Source of the DNA: Monoraphidium neglectum
Lineage: Eukaryota > Chlorophyta > Chlorophyceae > Sphaeropleales > Selenastraceae
Assembly: GCF_000611645.1 (NCBI RefSeq)
Contig: NW_014012878.1
Span: forward strand, 8,834-21,724
Length of the DNA stretch: 12,891 bases
Direction: 5' to 3'
In this document: piece after piece, positions 1 through 7,803 of the stretch
Numbering within the stretch: position 1 is the stretch's first letter
Layout of the letters: each line of letters starts with the position of its first letter
Position numbers and translations under genes: made by a program
Notes under the pieces: model-generated
Database searches by the model: none
Told to the model about the DNA's origin: nothing
The model's input: only the letters and a program-made list of their open reading frames with translations

Positions 1-159
1 TGCCCCGCCAGCCCAGTTGCTGCTGCTCGCCGCTGCACCGGCGCCTGCTACCGGCAGCGCCCTGATATTGAAAAACGACAGCAGCCCTGCGGCGTCGCTT
101 TTGACGGGGTTGCAGGATGGGGGCCCTGGCACACGGAGTGGCGCCTGGCTGCCCGGCTC

Positions 160-199
<40 letters not shown>

Positions 200-3100
200 G
201 GGTCTGCCACGCAGGACGCAACCACCAAAAACGGCCGCGTGCCAATCATGCCGCTGCTTTTGCCACTGTTGTTGCTTCCTGAGCAGCCGGCGCTGGAGGT
301 CAAGCCAGGCAACAGGTCAGCGGCTTGGTTTGAGGCTGATGCGCCGATGCCGCTGTCACCGTCACGGCCGTGGCTGCGCCTGTTGCGCGCCGCACTGCTG
401 CAGGGCAACTCCAGGAGCTCCATGGCTGTTGCCGCGTGGCCCTCCGCCAGCTGCAGCGCCGCCACCTGCCGCATCGACCGCCCCTCAAGCAGCCGCAACA
501 CCTGCCGCCCAGGCGCCCCGAGTCCTGCGCGGCCCTCGCCTTGCGTCAGTGCTGCAATGCAGCCGCTGGCCGCGTGCCACGCGACCGCCAGGGGTGTGTC
601 GCTGACAGACGCTGCAGTCCAGCGCAGCTTGTGCTCCAAGTCAAGGGCACCCAGGCACAGGCGGCCCGCATGCGACACCCAGGCCAGGCTGCCAGGCATG
701 CGGCGCACGTTGAGGGGGCATGCCGCCCGCAGCGCCTCTGCGCCGACGACGCGCGCCGCCTGCACCAGGTCCGTTGCAGGCGGCGGTGCGGACTCGGCCG
801 TGGTGCCGGCAAGCAGCAAGTTCGCGTGCGGCGCGACGCGGAAGATGGCGTCTGCATCGCAGTGCGCGTAGACGTACGGCCCGGCGCTCGGCGCGGCTGA
901 GTTTGGCCTGCTGCCATCAGCGCCGCCGCGCAGGCTGTCTCCCGCTGCGAGGGCGACGCTGGTAGAACCAATGCGGACGCGGCGCGCGGCGCGCGTGGAG
1001 ATCGTTGCAGACACAGTGGCGCCGGGTGCGAGCTCCCATGACAACACCTGGCAATAGGCAAGGGGAGGGTGCCGCTGAGCAGTGCGGGATGCGATTGGAG
1101 GTCTGCCGCTGGACACCGGTATCTCAGAGTCAGCAGCTGTAAGGCTGCCAACGAAGAGCGCCAGCGCACGTGGCGCCCGGCACAACTGACAAGCATCACT
1201 GCTGCTCAGCAGCCAAGGTGTGCTGGAGGGCAGCGCTATGCCCCCGGGTCCTCTCTGCCTCACCTGGCCCTGGCTGCTGCCTGCCAGCAGAACGCAGCGA
1301 CCCGCGACGTCCAGCGCCGCGAGGCTGCGCGGCTGCTGCTCCCACAGCTCTAGCCGCCCCACCGGCTGCAGCCCCCCGCCGCCTGGTCCTGCAGCATGCC
1401 ACCGCAGCAGGAGCACAGCGTTCTCCACCCACAGCCCCACTGCAACCAAAAGCTCGCCCGCGCTGCCACTGGCGGGTGCAGGGAACACGGCAAGGGCAGA
1501 CGCCTGCTGCGGCAGCTCCGCCTGTGCCAGCAGTGCCAGGGCACCGTTCACGGGCGACACATGCAGCGCTGCCAGGCGGTCCGCGGATGCCGTCACGAGG
1601 TAGCTGCCGTGCGCGGCCGCTAGGCTGAGGGGGCCTGGCCAGGGCACGAGGTTGGCGCGAGGTTGAAGCAAGACAAAACATTGTTTTGATGGCTTGGGGC
1701 CGGGCCGATCTCGTAAAGAATCCTCGTGCCAGGCAGGATGGCCAGGGGTGCTGTGATGTTTACACAGCATCTGTCAAGTTGAGACTTGCCAGATCGAGGT
1801 TGCATCTTGCAAGCAACCACATTTGCCATGTGTATGCACGCCTGTGATGTGTACTCACCCTGCGTGCTGCGCCACTCGAACGCCAGCGACCATGCCGGGG
1901 CTGGCCCCGCGATGCGGATGCCCTCTGCTGTGGCCTGCGCCCCCCAACCGCCAGGCACGCCGCCGGCCCAGATGCAGGGCGAGGCGGCGTCGACGCCCGG
2001 GGCCTCCAGCTGAGACAACGCCGCACCATCGCCCGCCATGGCCAAAGCAATGGTGCCGCGCGCAGCGCCCTCGAAGGAAACGAGCAGCAGCGACTGGTCC
2101 TCTGGGGCCGATGGGTCGCCAGAGACCTGAAAGAGCGACACGCTGCCCTGCACAGTGGACGGGCAAGGCGGAGTGAGGGGATTGGGCCAGGGATGGCGCT
2201 CAGGTGCCGTGCGGGGCGCAGCTACGAAAACCAATGCAACCAGGCGGATGCGAGAGCGGTCCCTAGGCATGCCGCGCCGACGTCAAGCTGACGCCGCTAT
2301 GCGAGGAGCTGCGCTCGAGTGGTTTGACCGAGGAGCTGTGCCCCCTGGTGACCCTGAGCCCCGTCTGCGCACCGGCAGCTCTGGACCATCCAGCACAAAG
2401 GGCCGCAGCCCTACTCCACTGCGGAGCCGCGCCACACGACCGCGCGGCGCTCGCCCACAGCCGACCACCACCTGCGCCTCGGGTGTGGCTCCCGCGCCAC
2501 CGTTGGCGACCGGCGCCACACACATGACAGGGGCGAGGCTGGGCAGCAGTGCGGCCCGCAGCACTGGCCACCGCGCCACGGAATTGCCAACAGCGCCTTC
2601 TGACTGCGGGGCTGCACTTGCCGGAGCGATGTCCACCGCCAGCACCCCAACGGCCTGCGTGGCCCCGCAGGCGCTGGCGATCAGCAGCACGCCCTCGGCA
2701 GAACCGAGGGGGCCACTCGGGACACGCGGCCGCTGGTCCGATGCAGCTGCGCCTCCGTGGCCGAGCTCGGTGGCTGCAGAACCGTGCTGCAGGGGCAGGA
2801 AGCAGAGAGCACTTGGCACGCTGAGGGGGATGGTGGTGATGATGCGCGTATGGGTAGGGCTCGACTGCGACAGGTCCAGCAGATGGAGTCCTGGGGGGTT
2901 TGCAGGGTGCAGGCAAGGTTGTGGGTGAGATGGAGGAGTTGGGGGATGAGGCTTCCAAAAACTGCGTTGGAGCTGCACAGCACGAGGTTGCACGCAAAAG
3001 CCAGGGCTGAATCCTGACGCTTCAGTCGACGCATACGTGCAAAAGCGACACGGTCAAACGCCCCCTCCCGGCTCACCCGCTGCGCCATCTGCCACGACCA

Positions 3101-4565
3101 GGATCCGGCTGTTGCCGTCGACCGCCTCCGCAGCTGCGGGTGGTGCAGGCAGCTCCCAGCTGACCAGGGTCAGCTTCTCATACTCGAAGGCCGCACCTGC
3201 GCCGCGCGACGTCCCCACCGCAGCTGCGTCGCGCGACACGAGTATCATACCGCGGCTGCTGATTGCAGCCACGCCACCTGCAGCACCACAGCTGCCGGCT
3301 CGGGGCGGGAGCCAGCGCAGCAGCTGTGTAGTGGGATGCAGGTTGCGCAGGGACCAGGGTCCCTGCAGCACAGAGGCCGTGGGGCTGTGAAGCTCCACAC
3401 AGTGCAGGCCCACGGTTGTGTGGGACGGGCCTGGAACGTTGAGCAGGGTGTGAGTTGCACACGTGGATGTGCAGTCGGAAAAAGAGTGGCGATGAGGGCC
3501 GCACTGCTGAAGTAACTGTCCAGGTCACACCCCAGCATCACCGCCCTGCAATTGACGACCCCTGCTCTCTGCTTGTCACCCTTCCAAACCAATCACCCGT
3601 TGTGTCGTGCAGCACGGCGGCTAGGGCGCCGCCACCCAGCGGCAGTAGGGCCTGCTCAGCCTCTGGTAGCAGCAGCACAGCGCGCACGCTGCCTGAGGCG
3701 CGGATCGCTGCCAGATCACCGGCGGCTGACGACTCCGGATGGAGGTCTGCGCAGCGGGATGCATCGCGCAGGGGGAGATCGATTGGCCTGTGGCAGCCTG
3801 CGACCAGGGATTTCAGGCATGTGGCGGGAGCAGGTGGCAGGCGCAGCACGTCTGCTGACACACCACAGGCTTGAGGCCACCATCAAGTGCGGCCGGCCTA
3901 CCAGGGAGGCCGCCCGTCAGCAGTGCCGGGGTCGCACGGAACGCCGCCACGTCCAGCTGCCCGCCCCCGCTGCAGCCGTCATGGCCGGCTGTGCTGCCGC
4001 TGGCACTGCTGGAGTTGCCGCCTGATGCCGTGTGCCACCACGTTGCCAGCTGCAGGACGCCGTGCGCACGGCTGGCCAGCACAAACGTGCGGTCGCCGAC
4101 GCCGCCACTGCCCCGCACCGTCACGGGCGGACTGCATTTGCAGCCCAGAAGGGCCGCCGGGCCGTTCAGGGCGCCACCCTCACGGGTACAGCTGCCTGGC
4201 AGCCGTGGCGGCGCTGCCTCCGCGATGACGAGAGCACGGCTCTCGCATTGGGGGGCCTGCTGCTGCGACTCCTGCTGCTGCAGCGGCCGAGGCAGGTTGA
4301 CAACGAAATAGCGACCGCTCTGCCCGATAACAAGGGCAAGGCCCTGGGACAGCGGCGCGACTGCCACTGTCGGCTCTGGCAGCAGCCAATTGCTCCGCAG
4401 CTCTACGCCATCGACGCATGGCACGCACGCAGTGACACGATCCAGGCGGTGCAGCAGGGCGGCGGAGTGCGGAGCGCCGTCTGCAACCAGTCCGCGCGCT
4501 GCGTCTGCTGGCAACACGCATGCAGATAGCACGGCCGATGGCGCTTCCAGCGTCCTTAAAAGCAT
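1..4565 (-). CDS. MMS1_N/CPSF_A superfamily protein (DDB1/SF3B3/CPSF1-like), 3' end outside window
   Basis: Seven exons on the minus strand: 4565-3881, 3797-3597, 3430-3077, 2890-2373, 2147-1859, 1634-1264 and 1047-1. All junctions keep frame and give 1155 residues before the window edge. The family forms three-beta-propeller scaffolds that bind partners in ubiquitin ligases, splicing or 3'-end processing. Family-like strings, in order: QVVVGCGRAPRGRVARLRSG with FVLDGPELP|GSVSLF (about residues 550-595, like the DDB1 segment QVVTCSG...IDLPGIKGLW); SLLLVSFEG; AFEWRSTQ|GPLSLAAAHGSYL; VGLWVENAVLLL; CPLNVRRMPGSLAWVS; and GLLSFFNIRA, where CPSF_A begins. ATG 4565 is the first Met after an in-frame TAA (4592-4590) and has A at -3. 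The divergence from DDB1, and the general resemblance to the unnamed plant CPSF-A-like group, mean I assign no symbol. The N-terminal 300 residues are the least certain. A polyQ run sits at residues 1090-1102. Confidence 0.82.
160..198 (-). repeat. CAG-type polyglutamine tract (13 codons) in the CPSF_A-family gene
   Basis: On the minus strand there are twelve pure CAG codons followed by one CAA, encoding 13 Gln at about residues 1090-1102. The tract lies between VVASCVADP and QAPLRVPGP, in the loop before the strand GLLSFFNIRA. It sits at the family position where DDB1 has a short acidic loop. Confidence 0.95.
1048..1263 (-). other. Intron 6 of the CPSF_A-family gene (216 nt, stop-free, 3n)
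   Basis: CAG|GTGAGG is a near-perfect donor. The acceptor TATTGCCAG follows a strong pyrimidine tract. The 216 nt hold no in-frame stop, so the frame runs through. Removing it turns a Pro/Arg/Ser-rich interruption into LLAGSSQGQ|VLSWELAPG, which fits the family's propeller strands. See findings. Confidence 0.8.
1635..1858 (-). other. Intron 5 of the CPSF_A-family gene (224 nt, phase 1)
   Basis: Donor GTGAGTAC and acceptor CCCTGGCCAG. It joins EWRSTQ to GPLSLAAAHGSYLVTAS, parallel to the EWK...NSSQVV stretch of DDB1. The competing AG 10 nt further downstream does not keep phase. Confidence 0.87.
2148..2372 (-). other. Intron 4 of the CPSF_A-family gene (225 nt, phase 0)
   Basis: Donor GTGCGC after GAGCTGCCG, acceptor CACTGTGCAG. 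It joins LDGPELP to GSVSLFQV, which matches the family segment read as DLPGIKGLWPL in DDB1. The homology across the junction fixes both sites. Confidence 0.85.
2891..3076 (-). other. Intron 3 of the CPSF_A-family gene (186 nt, phase 1)
   Basis: Donor GTGAGC and acceptor ACCCCCCCAG. It joins ILVVADGAAG to LHLLDLS, a typical beta-propeller strand pair. The phases match (1 nt + 2 nt). Confidence 0.8.
3431..3596 (-). other. Intron 2 of the CPSF_A-family gene (166 nt, phase 1)
   Basis: Donor GTGATT follows ACGG. The acceptor is CGTTCCAG after a C/T-rich stretch. The single leftover G joins GC to make Gly, giving LHDTTG|PSHTTVGLHCVEL in frame. Confidence 0.7.
3798..3880 (-). other. Intron 1 of the CPSF_A-family gene (83 nt, phase 1)
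   Basis: The two flanking reading frames differ and must be joined. Of the nearby GT and AG sites, GTGGCC at 3880 with the CGCAG acceptor ending at 3798 restores frame (ALDG|CHRPIDLP). It has no strong polypyrimidine tract and is the least secure junction in this gene. Other site pairs of 74 or 62 nt also keep frame. Confidence 0.45.
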
Positions 4566-4748
4566 CGTGGTGCACGCGGTCAGATCGCTTTAGAGTCTCG
4601 TGCAGTCGCTTTTGCCATCAAGGGCGTGCATACAGTAGATGTCACGCCAGTGCTTGAACGGATTACAAAACGCATTACTCTGCGGGCGGCACGTCTGATG
4701 ACACAGTTGAAAGTGGCCTCAGCTGACTGAAGACCGCTGGCGGGGTGA

Positions 4749-4772
4749 CAAACTAGCCCAAGGGCTAGTTTG
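4749..4772. repeat. Perfect 11-bp inverted repeat with a 2-nt centre
   Basis: CAAACTAGCCC at 4749-4759 and its exact reverse complement at 4762-4772 are separated by AA. It lies about 185 bp upstream of the minus-strand start codon at 4565. It could be a regulatory palindrome or a hairpin in a UTR. Confidence 0.85.
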
Positions 4773-4971
4773 CTCGAGCCGCTGCGCTTGTTCAGCTCAG
4801 GAAGGTGTGTACAAAGAGTATCCACAAGTCTGATTGCCAATACGGAGCCAGATTTTGACATCGCTCTGATGATGTATTCAACTGTGACTCAGAATTAGCC
4901 CAGCAGCATTGACCAGGACAACTTGACCACCCTTCTGCATCACAGCAGCGCTACGAGCACGGTGCTACATG

Positions 4972-4976
4972 TTACA
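4972..4976 (-). terminator. Putative green-algal polyadenylation signal TGTAA
   Basis: TGTAA on the minus strand, about 270 nt past the WD40 stop codon at 5248-5246. TGTAA is the usual nuclear poly(A) signal in chlorophyte algae. A five-base motif alone is weak evidence; its position is what supports the call. Confidence 0.45.
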
Positions 4977-5009
4977 GGCACAAGCATACACAAAAATACC
5001 CATGCAGGC

Positions 5010-5171
5010 ATGTATAGCAGCATCCCTCGACGGCGAACAGGAATTGCGGGCGCTGTGCTCGTGGCTGCAGCCCTCCTCCTGCCCCTCATGGTGGTCGGAG
5101 CCGCTCTGGGGCAGAATGCGACCAGCGGCATCAAGTTGCTCCAAATCAGACATATGTACAGCTATACTTAG
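5010..5171 (+). other. Small ORF with one hydrophobic segment, uncertain
   Basis: ATG 5010 to TAG 5171 encodes about 53 residues. The order is a basic patch (RRR), about 20 hydrophobic residues (GAVLVAAALLLPLMVVGA), then ALGQNATSG. This looks like a signal peptide or signal anchor, with an Asn-X-Thr sequon just after it. The same frame is open back to ATG 4923. It lies antisense to the presumed 3' UTR of the WD40 gene, and no continuing exon is evident. It may be chance. Confidence 0.2.
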
Positions 5172-5245
5172 AAATGGGCTACCTGCAGCAAAATAAACAT
5201 TTCCTTGGACCCCCACAGGCATTTATGCTCGCTTCGTGCCACCTG

Positions 5246-6945
5246 CTAGTGGCGCCCATACACGGCAATGGAGCCGCCGTGGCCCGCGGCGTACAGCTCG
5301 CCTGTGCCCGCATTCCAAGATATGTCCCCGTACGGCCGCTGCAGGGGGAAGGGCGCGATGGGTGTGACGCCGTGCTCTCCATCGACAAGGTCAACACAGT
5401 GCAGCCCGCGGTTGGTGGACACGGCCAGGCAGTCACCAAAGGGGCTTGGGGCCAGACGCAGCGCAGGGGCGCCGTCGGGAACCACCGAGGAGAAGGGTGA
5501 CCCAGCATAGCGGGGGTCCCACAGCAGTACCTGGGATTGGGGATTCATGTCGGTAGGGTGGTGAGGTTTACAAGCGGAGCCATCGTGCGGGTGCTCACTA
5601 GTATCGCGCGCATCTTGGGGGATGCACCCTCCCCTAAGACCTGGATCTCCAACTTGCATGCTTGCCAGGCCTTGCCCCTGATACTGCATCACCTTGCCCC
5701 TGCCTGAGATCCTCCTTACTGAGTGCTAAGCCCCAATCATCCCAGGCTCCAAAGCCCCTGACCCACAGGTGCCCTGCCGTAATCAAAGTGGCTCAGGACG
5801 TACCTGCCCGTCAATGCCGCAGGACGCCAGGAGGGAGTCGTGCACGAGGCTGATGCCTGTCACGTTGCGCTGGTGCCCCGCCAGCACCGCCGCGGGCGCG
5901 CTGGGCTTTGCGCGCAGGTCCCAGGTGTGGATGGCACCGTTGTTCGCGCCGCTGTACAGTGTTGGCGCGATGGCCGACAAGTGCAGGGCCGTGATGGCCG
6001 CGCCTGGGTGCGCGTCCCAGCTGCTGCGCGCCGCCGTAATGGTTGCGCCCGGCTGCGGCGCGGTGGCTGGCGCCTCAAACACGACCAGGCGACCGCCGTA
6101 AGAGGCGGCGCAGCAGCGTGCCAGCGTGCCGCCAACGGGGTGCAGGCTAACAACATGGTTGATCAGCCGCGCCGCCCCGCCACCGCCGCTCGCCCGCTGC
6201 CCCGGCGGTGCAAAGCGGTAGCGGTACGCGAGCAGGCGCTCCACGTCCAGGGTGTGCACGCTGATGCACTCCTGGGCTGCCTTGTCGGTGGTGAGGCTGA
6301 CCGCAAACATGAGCTCCAGGGAGGGCTCCACAGCCAGGCGCGAGCACACAAAGTCCACCTCCTGGGCGTGCATGAGCTGCAATCCGAGGGAGGCGTGATT
6401 GGGTGATCGGCCGTCAGATACTGCATACGGGCAGCAAGTTCACCCAGTCCTATATGTAAGAGGTTCCAGTGGGGTTCCAGGACATGTTGCATCTAGATAA
6501 CGTCCCTGTGAAAATTGTTTCATGTGAGCGCTCTCCAACCCACACCAGCTGCTGTCCCATTGCTAACCTATCAGCACAAAAGCACCAGTGGGGTGCAGCA
6601 CCCTCCAATCCTTGAATGGCAGGGGCATTTGTTGCCAATCAAAGACCACCACACTGCCCCAATGTGGCATTCAGTCGCGTGGCGGTCTCTCGACCCATCT
6701 TGCCAGGCCTGCGTACCATGAGAGAAGGCTCCCCCTTGAAACCGCCGCCCGCATTGCACTCGAACAGGTTGACCAAGTTGCGGCTGGCGCTGATGAGCCA
6801 CCCCATGTGGCCATCACCGCCAGGCAGGCCGGGCAGCTGCGGGGTCCATGCCAGCGCAGAGACGGGGTTGCCGCCGTGGTCGCCCGGATCGCTGGTGGAG
6901 CAATGCACCCATGCCGGGGCAGCCGGAGCCGCGGGCTGCCGCGCC

Positions 6946-6994
<49 letters not shown>

Positions 6995-7565
6995 GAGGCG
7001 CCGCTGTAGCCCAGGGCTGCGTTGAGGGCTGGTACGGCGCCTGCTGCGTGTGCGCTGCTGCAGCCGTGGTAGGTGCCATCGATGTTACCGACTGCGGCAC
7101 GGGGGTTGGCACTGGCGCACGCGCCGGTGAAGACACGAGCATGGCTTTGGGGGCCGGCATGGGATCTGGCGCCGAGGAGGCGCTGGCCACTGGTGCAGGC
7201 GCTGCTGCTGCCGCCCCTGCTGCCGCTGCTGCTGCCGCCGCTCCTGCCGCTGCTGCTGCCATGGGAGCTGCTGATGGTGCCGAGACAACGGCCCGTGGCG
7301 CAGCCACCCCCGGCGTTGGCACTGCACCAAGCACATTGCTGCGTGGCTGTTGATCTGGCTGCTGATGCCGCACGGCATCGGGGCCGAGGCCGAGGGCGGC
7401 AAGGCGCGCAGTGAGGCCGTCGCCGCGCGTCGTGCTGTCCTGCGCGAGCCGCAGTACGCCCCTCAGCGTCGCCACTGCAGATGACAGCTCGTGGGCGTCC
7501 AGGTCACCTTGGGCAAGCAGAGTGCCACCCCGCGTGGGTGGCGGTGGCACGTCCACCCAGCCCAT
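5246..7565 (-). CDS. WD40-repeat protein with Ala/Pro/Gln-rich N-terminal half
   Basis: Three exons on the minus strand, 7565-6717, 6376-5804 and 5530-5246 (stop TAG), encode about 568 residues. WD40 proteins are beta-propeller interaction platforms; the partner here is unknown. Residues 1-60 are moderately complex. Residues 100-125 are Ala-rich, residues 192-207 are polyglutamine, and a Pro/Ala linker follows. The propeller begins near NPVSALAW (about 225). Clear repeat signatures are GAIHTWDLR (about 430-438), GHQRNVTGISLVHD, LLASCGIDGQ|VLLWDPR (about 470-481), GDISWNAGTGELYAAG and the terminal GSIAVYGRH. ATG 7565 is the first Met after an in-frame TGA. The preceding 18 codons are also open (REITPFTVTPAH), so an unseen upstream exon is possible. 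I do not recognise a named family. Confidence 0.8.
5531..5803 (-). other. Intron 2 of the WD40 gene (273 nt, phase 0)
   Basis: CAG|GTACGT donor and CAATCCCAG acceptor. It joins SCGIDGQ to VLLWDPR, reconstituting a standard WD40 strand with its Trp-Asp. Confidence 0.92.
6377..6716 (-). other. Intron 1 of the WD40 gene (340 nt, phase 0)
   Basis: ATG|GTACGC donor and a C/T-rich acceptor ending GGATTGCAG. It joins the exon ending GEPSLM to LMHAQEVDFVCSRL, phase 0 on both sides. The bases between the two reading frames contain stops in all frames used. Confidence 0.8.
6945..6992 (-). repeat. CAG-type polyglutamine tract (16 codons) in the WD40 gene
   Basis: Sixteen Gln codons on the minus strand, all CAG except one CAA near the downstream end, encoding residues 192-207. 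They fall in the low-complexity linker before the propeller. Confidence 0.95.
7200..7262 (-). repeat. Poly-alanine region, imperfect GCA/GCG repeats
   Basis: Runs of Ala codons on the minus strand, broken by single Gly residues, at about residues 102-122 of the WD40 protein. The DNA is built from GCAGCAGCGG-like units, typical of low-complexity linkers in GC-rich algae. Confidence 0.85.
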
Positions 7566-7654
7566 GTGTGCCGGTGTGACAGTGAAGGGTGTGATCTCGC
7601 GCGTGCCAAGTTGGATGTCTACAGTTCACCACCATCAGATATGATTCCTAGCAG

Positions 7655-7663
7655 CTTATAAAA
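7655..7663. promoter_or_regulatory. TATA box (TATAAAA on +, TATAAG on -)
   Basis: CTTATAAAA reads TATAAAA on the plus strand (7657-7663) and TATAAG on the minus strand (7660-7655). Plus-strand initiation about 30 bp downstream would leave a NOT1 leader of about 90 nt. On the other strand it lies about 90 bp before the WD40 ATG. One element may serve one or both genes. Confidence 0.5.
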
Positions 7664-7735
7664 CCTGACGGCTAGTGCGGGGGCAACGAGCTAGAAGCTA
7701 GAGAATTTTTCGAGGTCTGATCCGAAATTTTTTCG

Positions 7736-7771
7736 ATGGGCTGCCCCACATCCCACTGTTTTTCATTATGA
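7736..7771 (+). other. Upstream ORF 1 of NOT1 (11 codons)
   Basis: ATG 7736 to TGA 7769-7771. It would lie in the NOT1 leader if transcription starts near the TATA box. Its stop overlaps the first ATG of the next upstream ORF (ATGA). Confidence 0.4.
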
Positions 7772-7803
7772 TGAAAGGAACATGCACCTCCTTCAAGCTG
7801 TGA
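7768..7803 (+). other. Upstream ORF 2 of NOT1, overlapping the main start codon
   Basis: Tandem ATG codons at 7768 and 7771 open an 11-codon frame ending at TGA 7801-7803. It overlaps the proposed NOT1 ATG at 7782 in another frame, so scanning ribosomes would have to bypass it. Confidence 0.4.

Larger units (their letters stand above)
4566..5245. other. Intergenic region between the two tandem minus-strand genes
   Basis: This stretch should contain the 3' UTR of the WD40 gene (right side) and the promoter and 5' UTR of the CPSF_A-family gene (left side). It is less GC-rich than the flanking exons. I see a TGTAA signal (minus, 4976-4972), an 11-bp inverted repeat (4749-4772) and one hydrophobic plus-strand small ORF (5010-5171). 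I see no clear TATA box for the leftward gene. Confidence 0.7.
7566..7781. promoter_or_regulatory. Divergent promoter region between the WD40 gene and NOT1
   Basis: About 216 bp separate the two start codons, which point away from each other. The region is clearly more A/T-rich than the exons. It contains one strong TATA-like element, A/T-rich direct repeats and two upstream ORFs on the NOT1 side. Both 5' UTRs must lie here unless upstream exons exist. Confidence 0.7.

Noticed and set aside
17..871. 284-residue plus-strand open frame with a poly-Cys run
   Set aside because: It is antisense to exon 7 of the CPSF_A-family gene. The poly-Cys is the mirror of the CAG repeat, and the sequence is Arg/Pro/Ala-rich with no domain.
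2155..2928. 257-residue plus-strand open frame
   Set aside because: Antisense across exon 4, intron 4 and part of exon 5 of the CPSF_A-family gene. Low-complexity shadow.
3798..3880. Sequencing frameshift between exons 1 and 2 of the CPSF_A-family gene
   Set aside because: A GT-AG pair of 83 nt restores frame without invoking an error, and the gene otherwise has several short introns. A frameshift is not excluded.
4580..4861. 93-residue minus-strand open frame upstream of the CPSF_A-family gene
   Set aside because: Its translation shows no domain, and the palindrome lies inside it. No splice pair to the gene's first exon is evident, and that exon has its own ATG after an in-frame stop.
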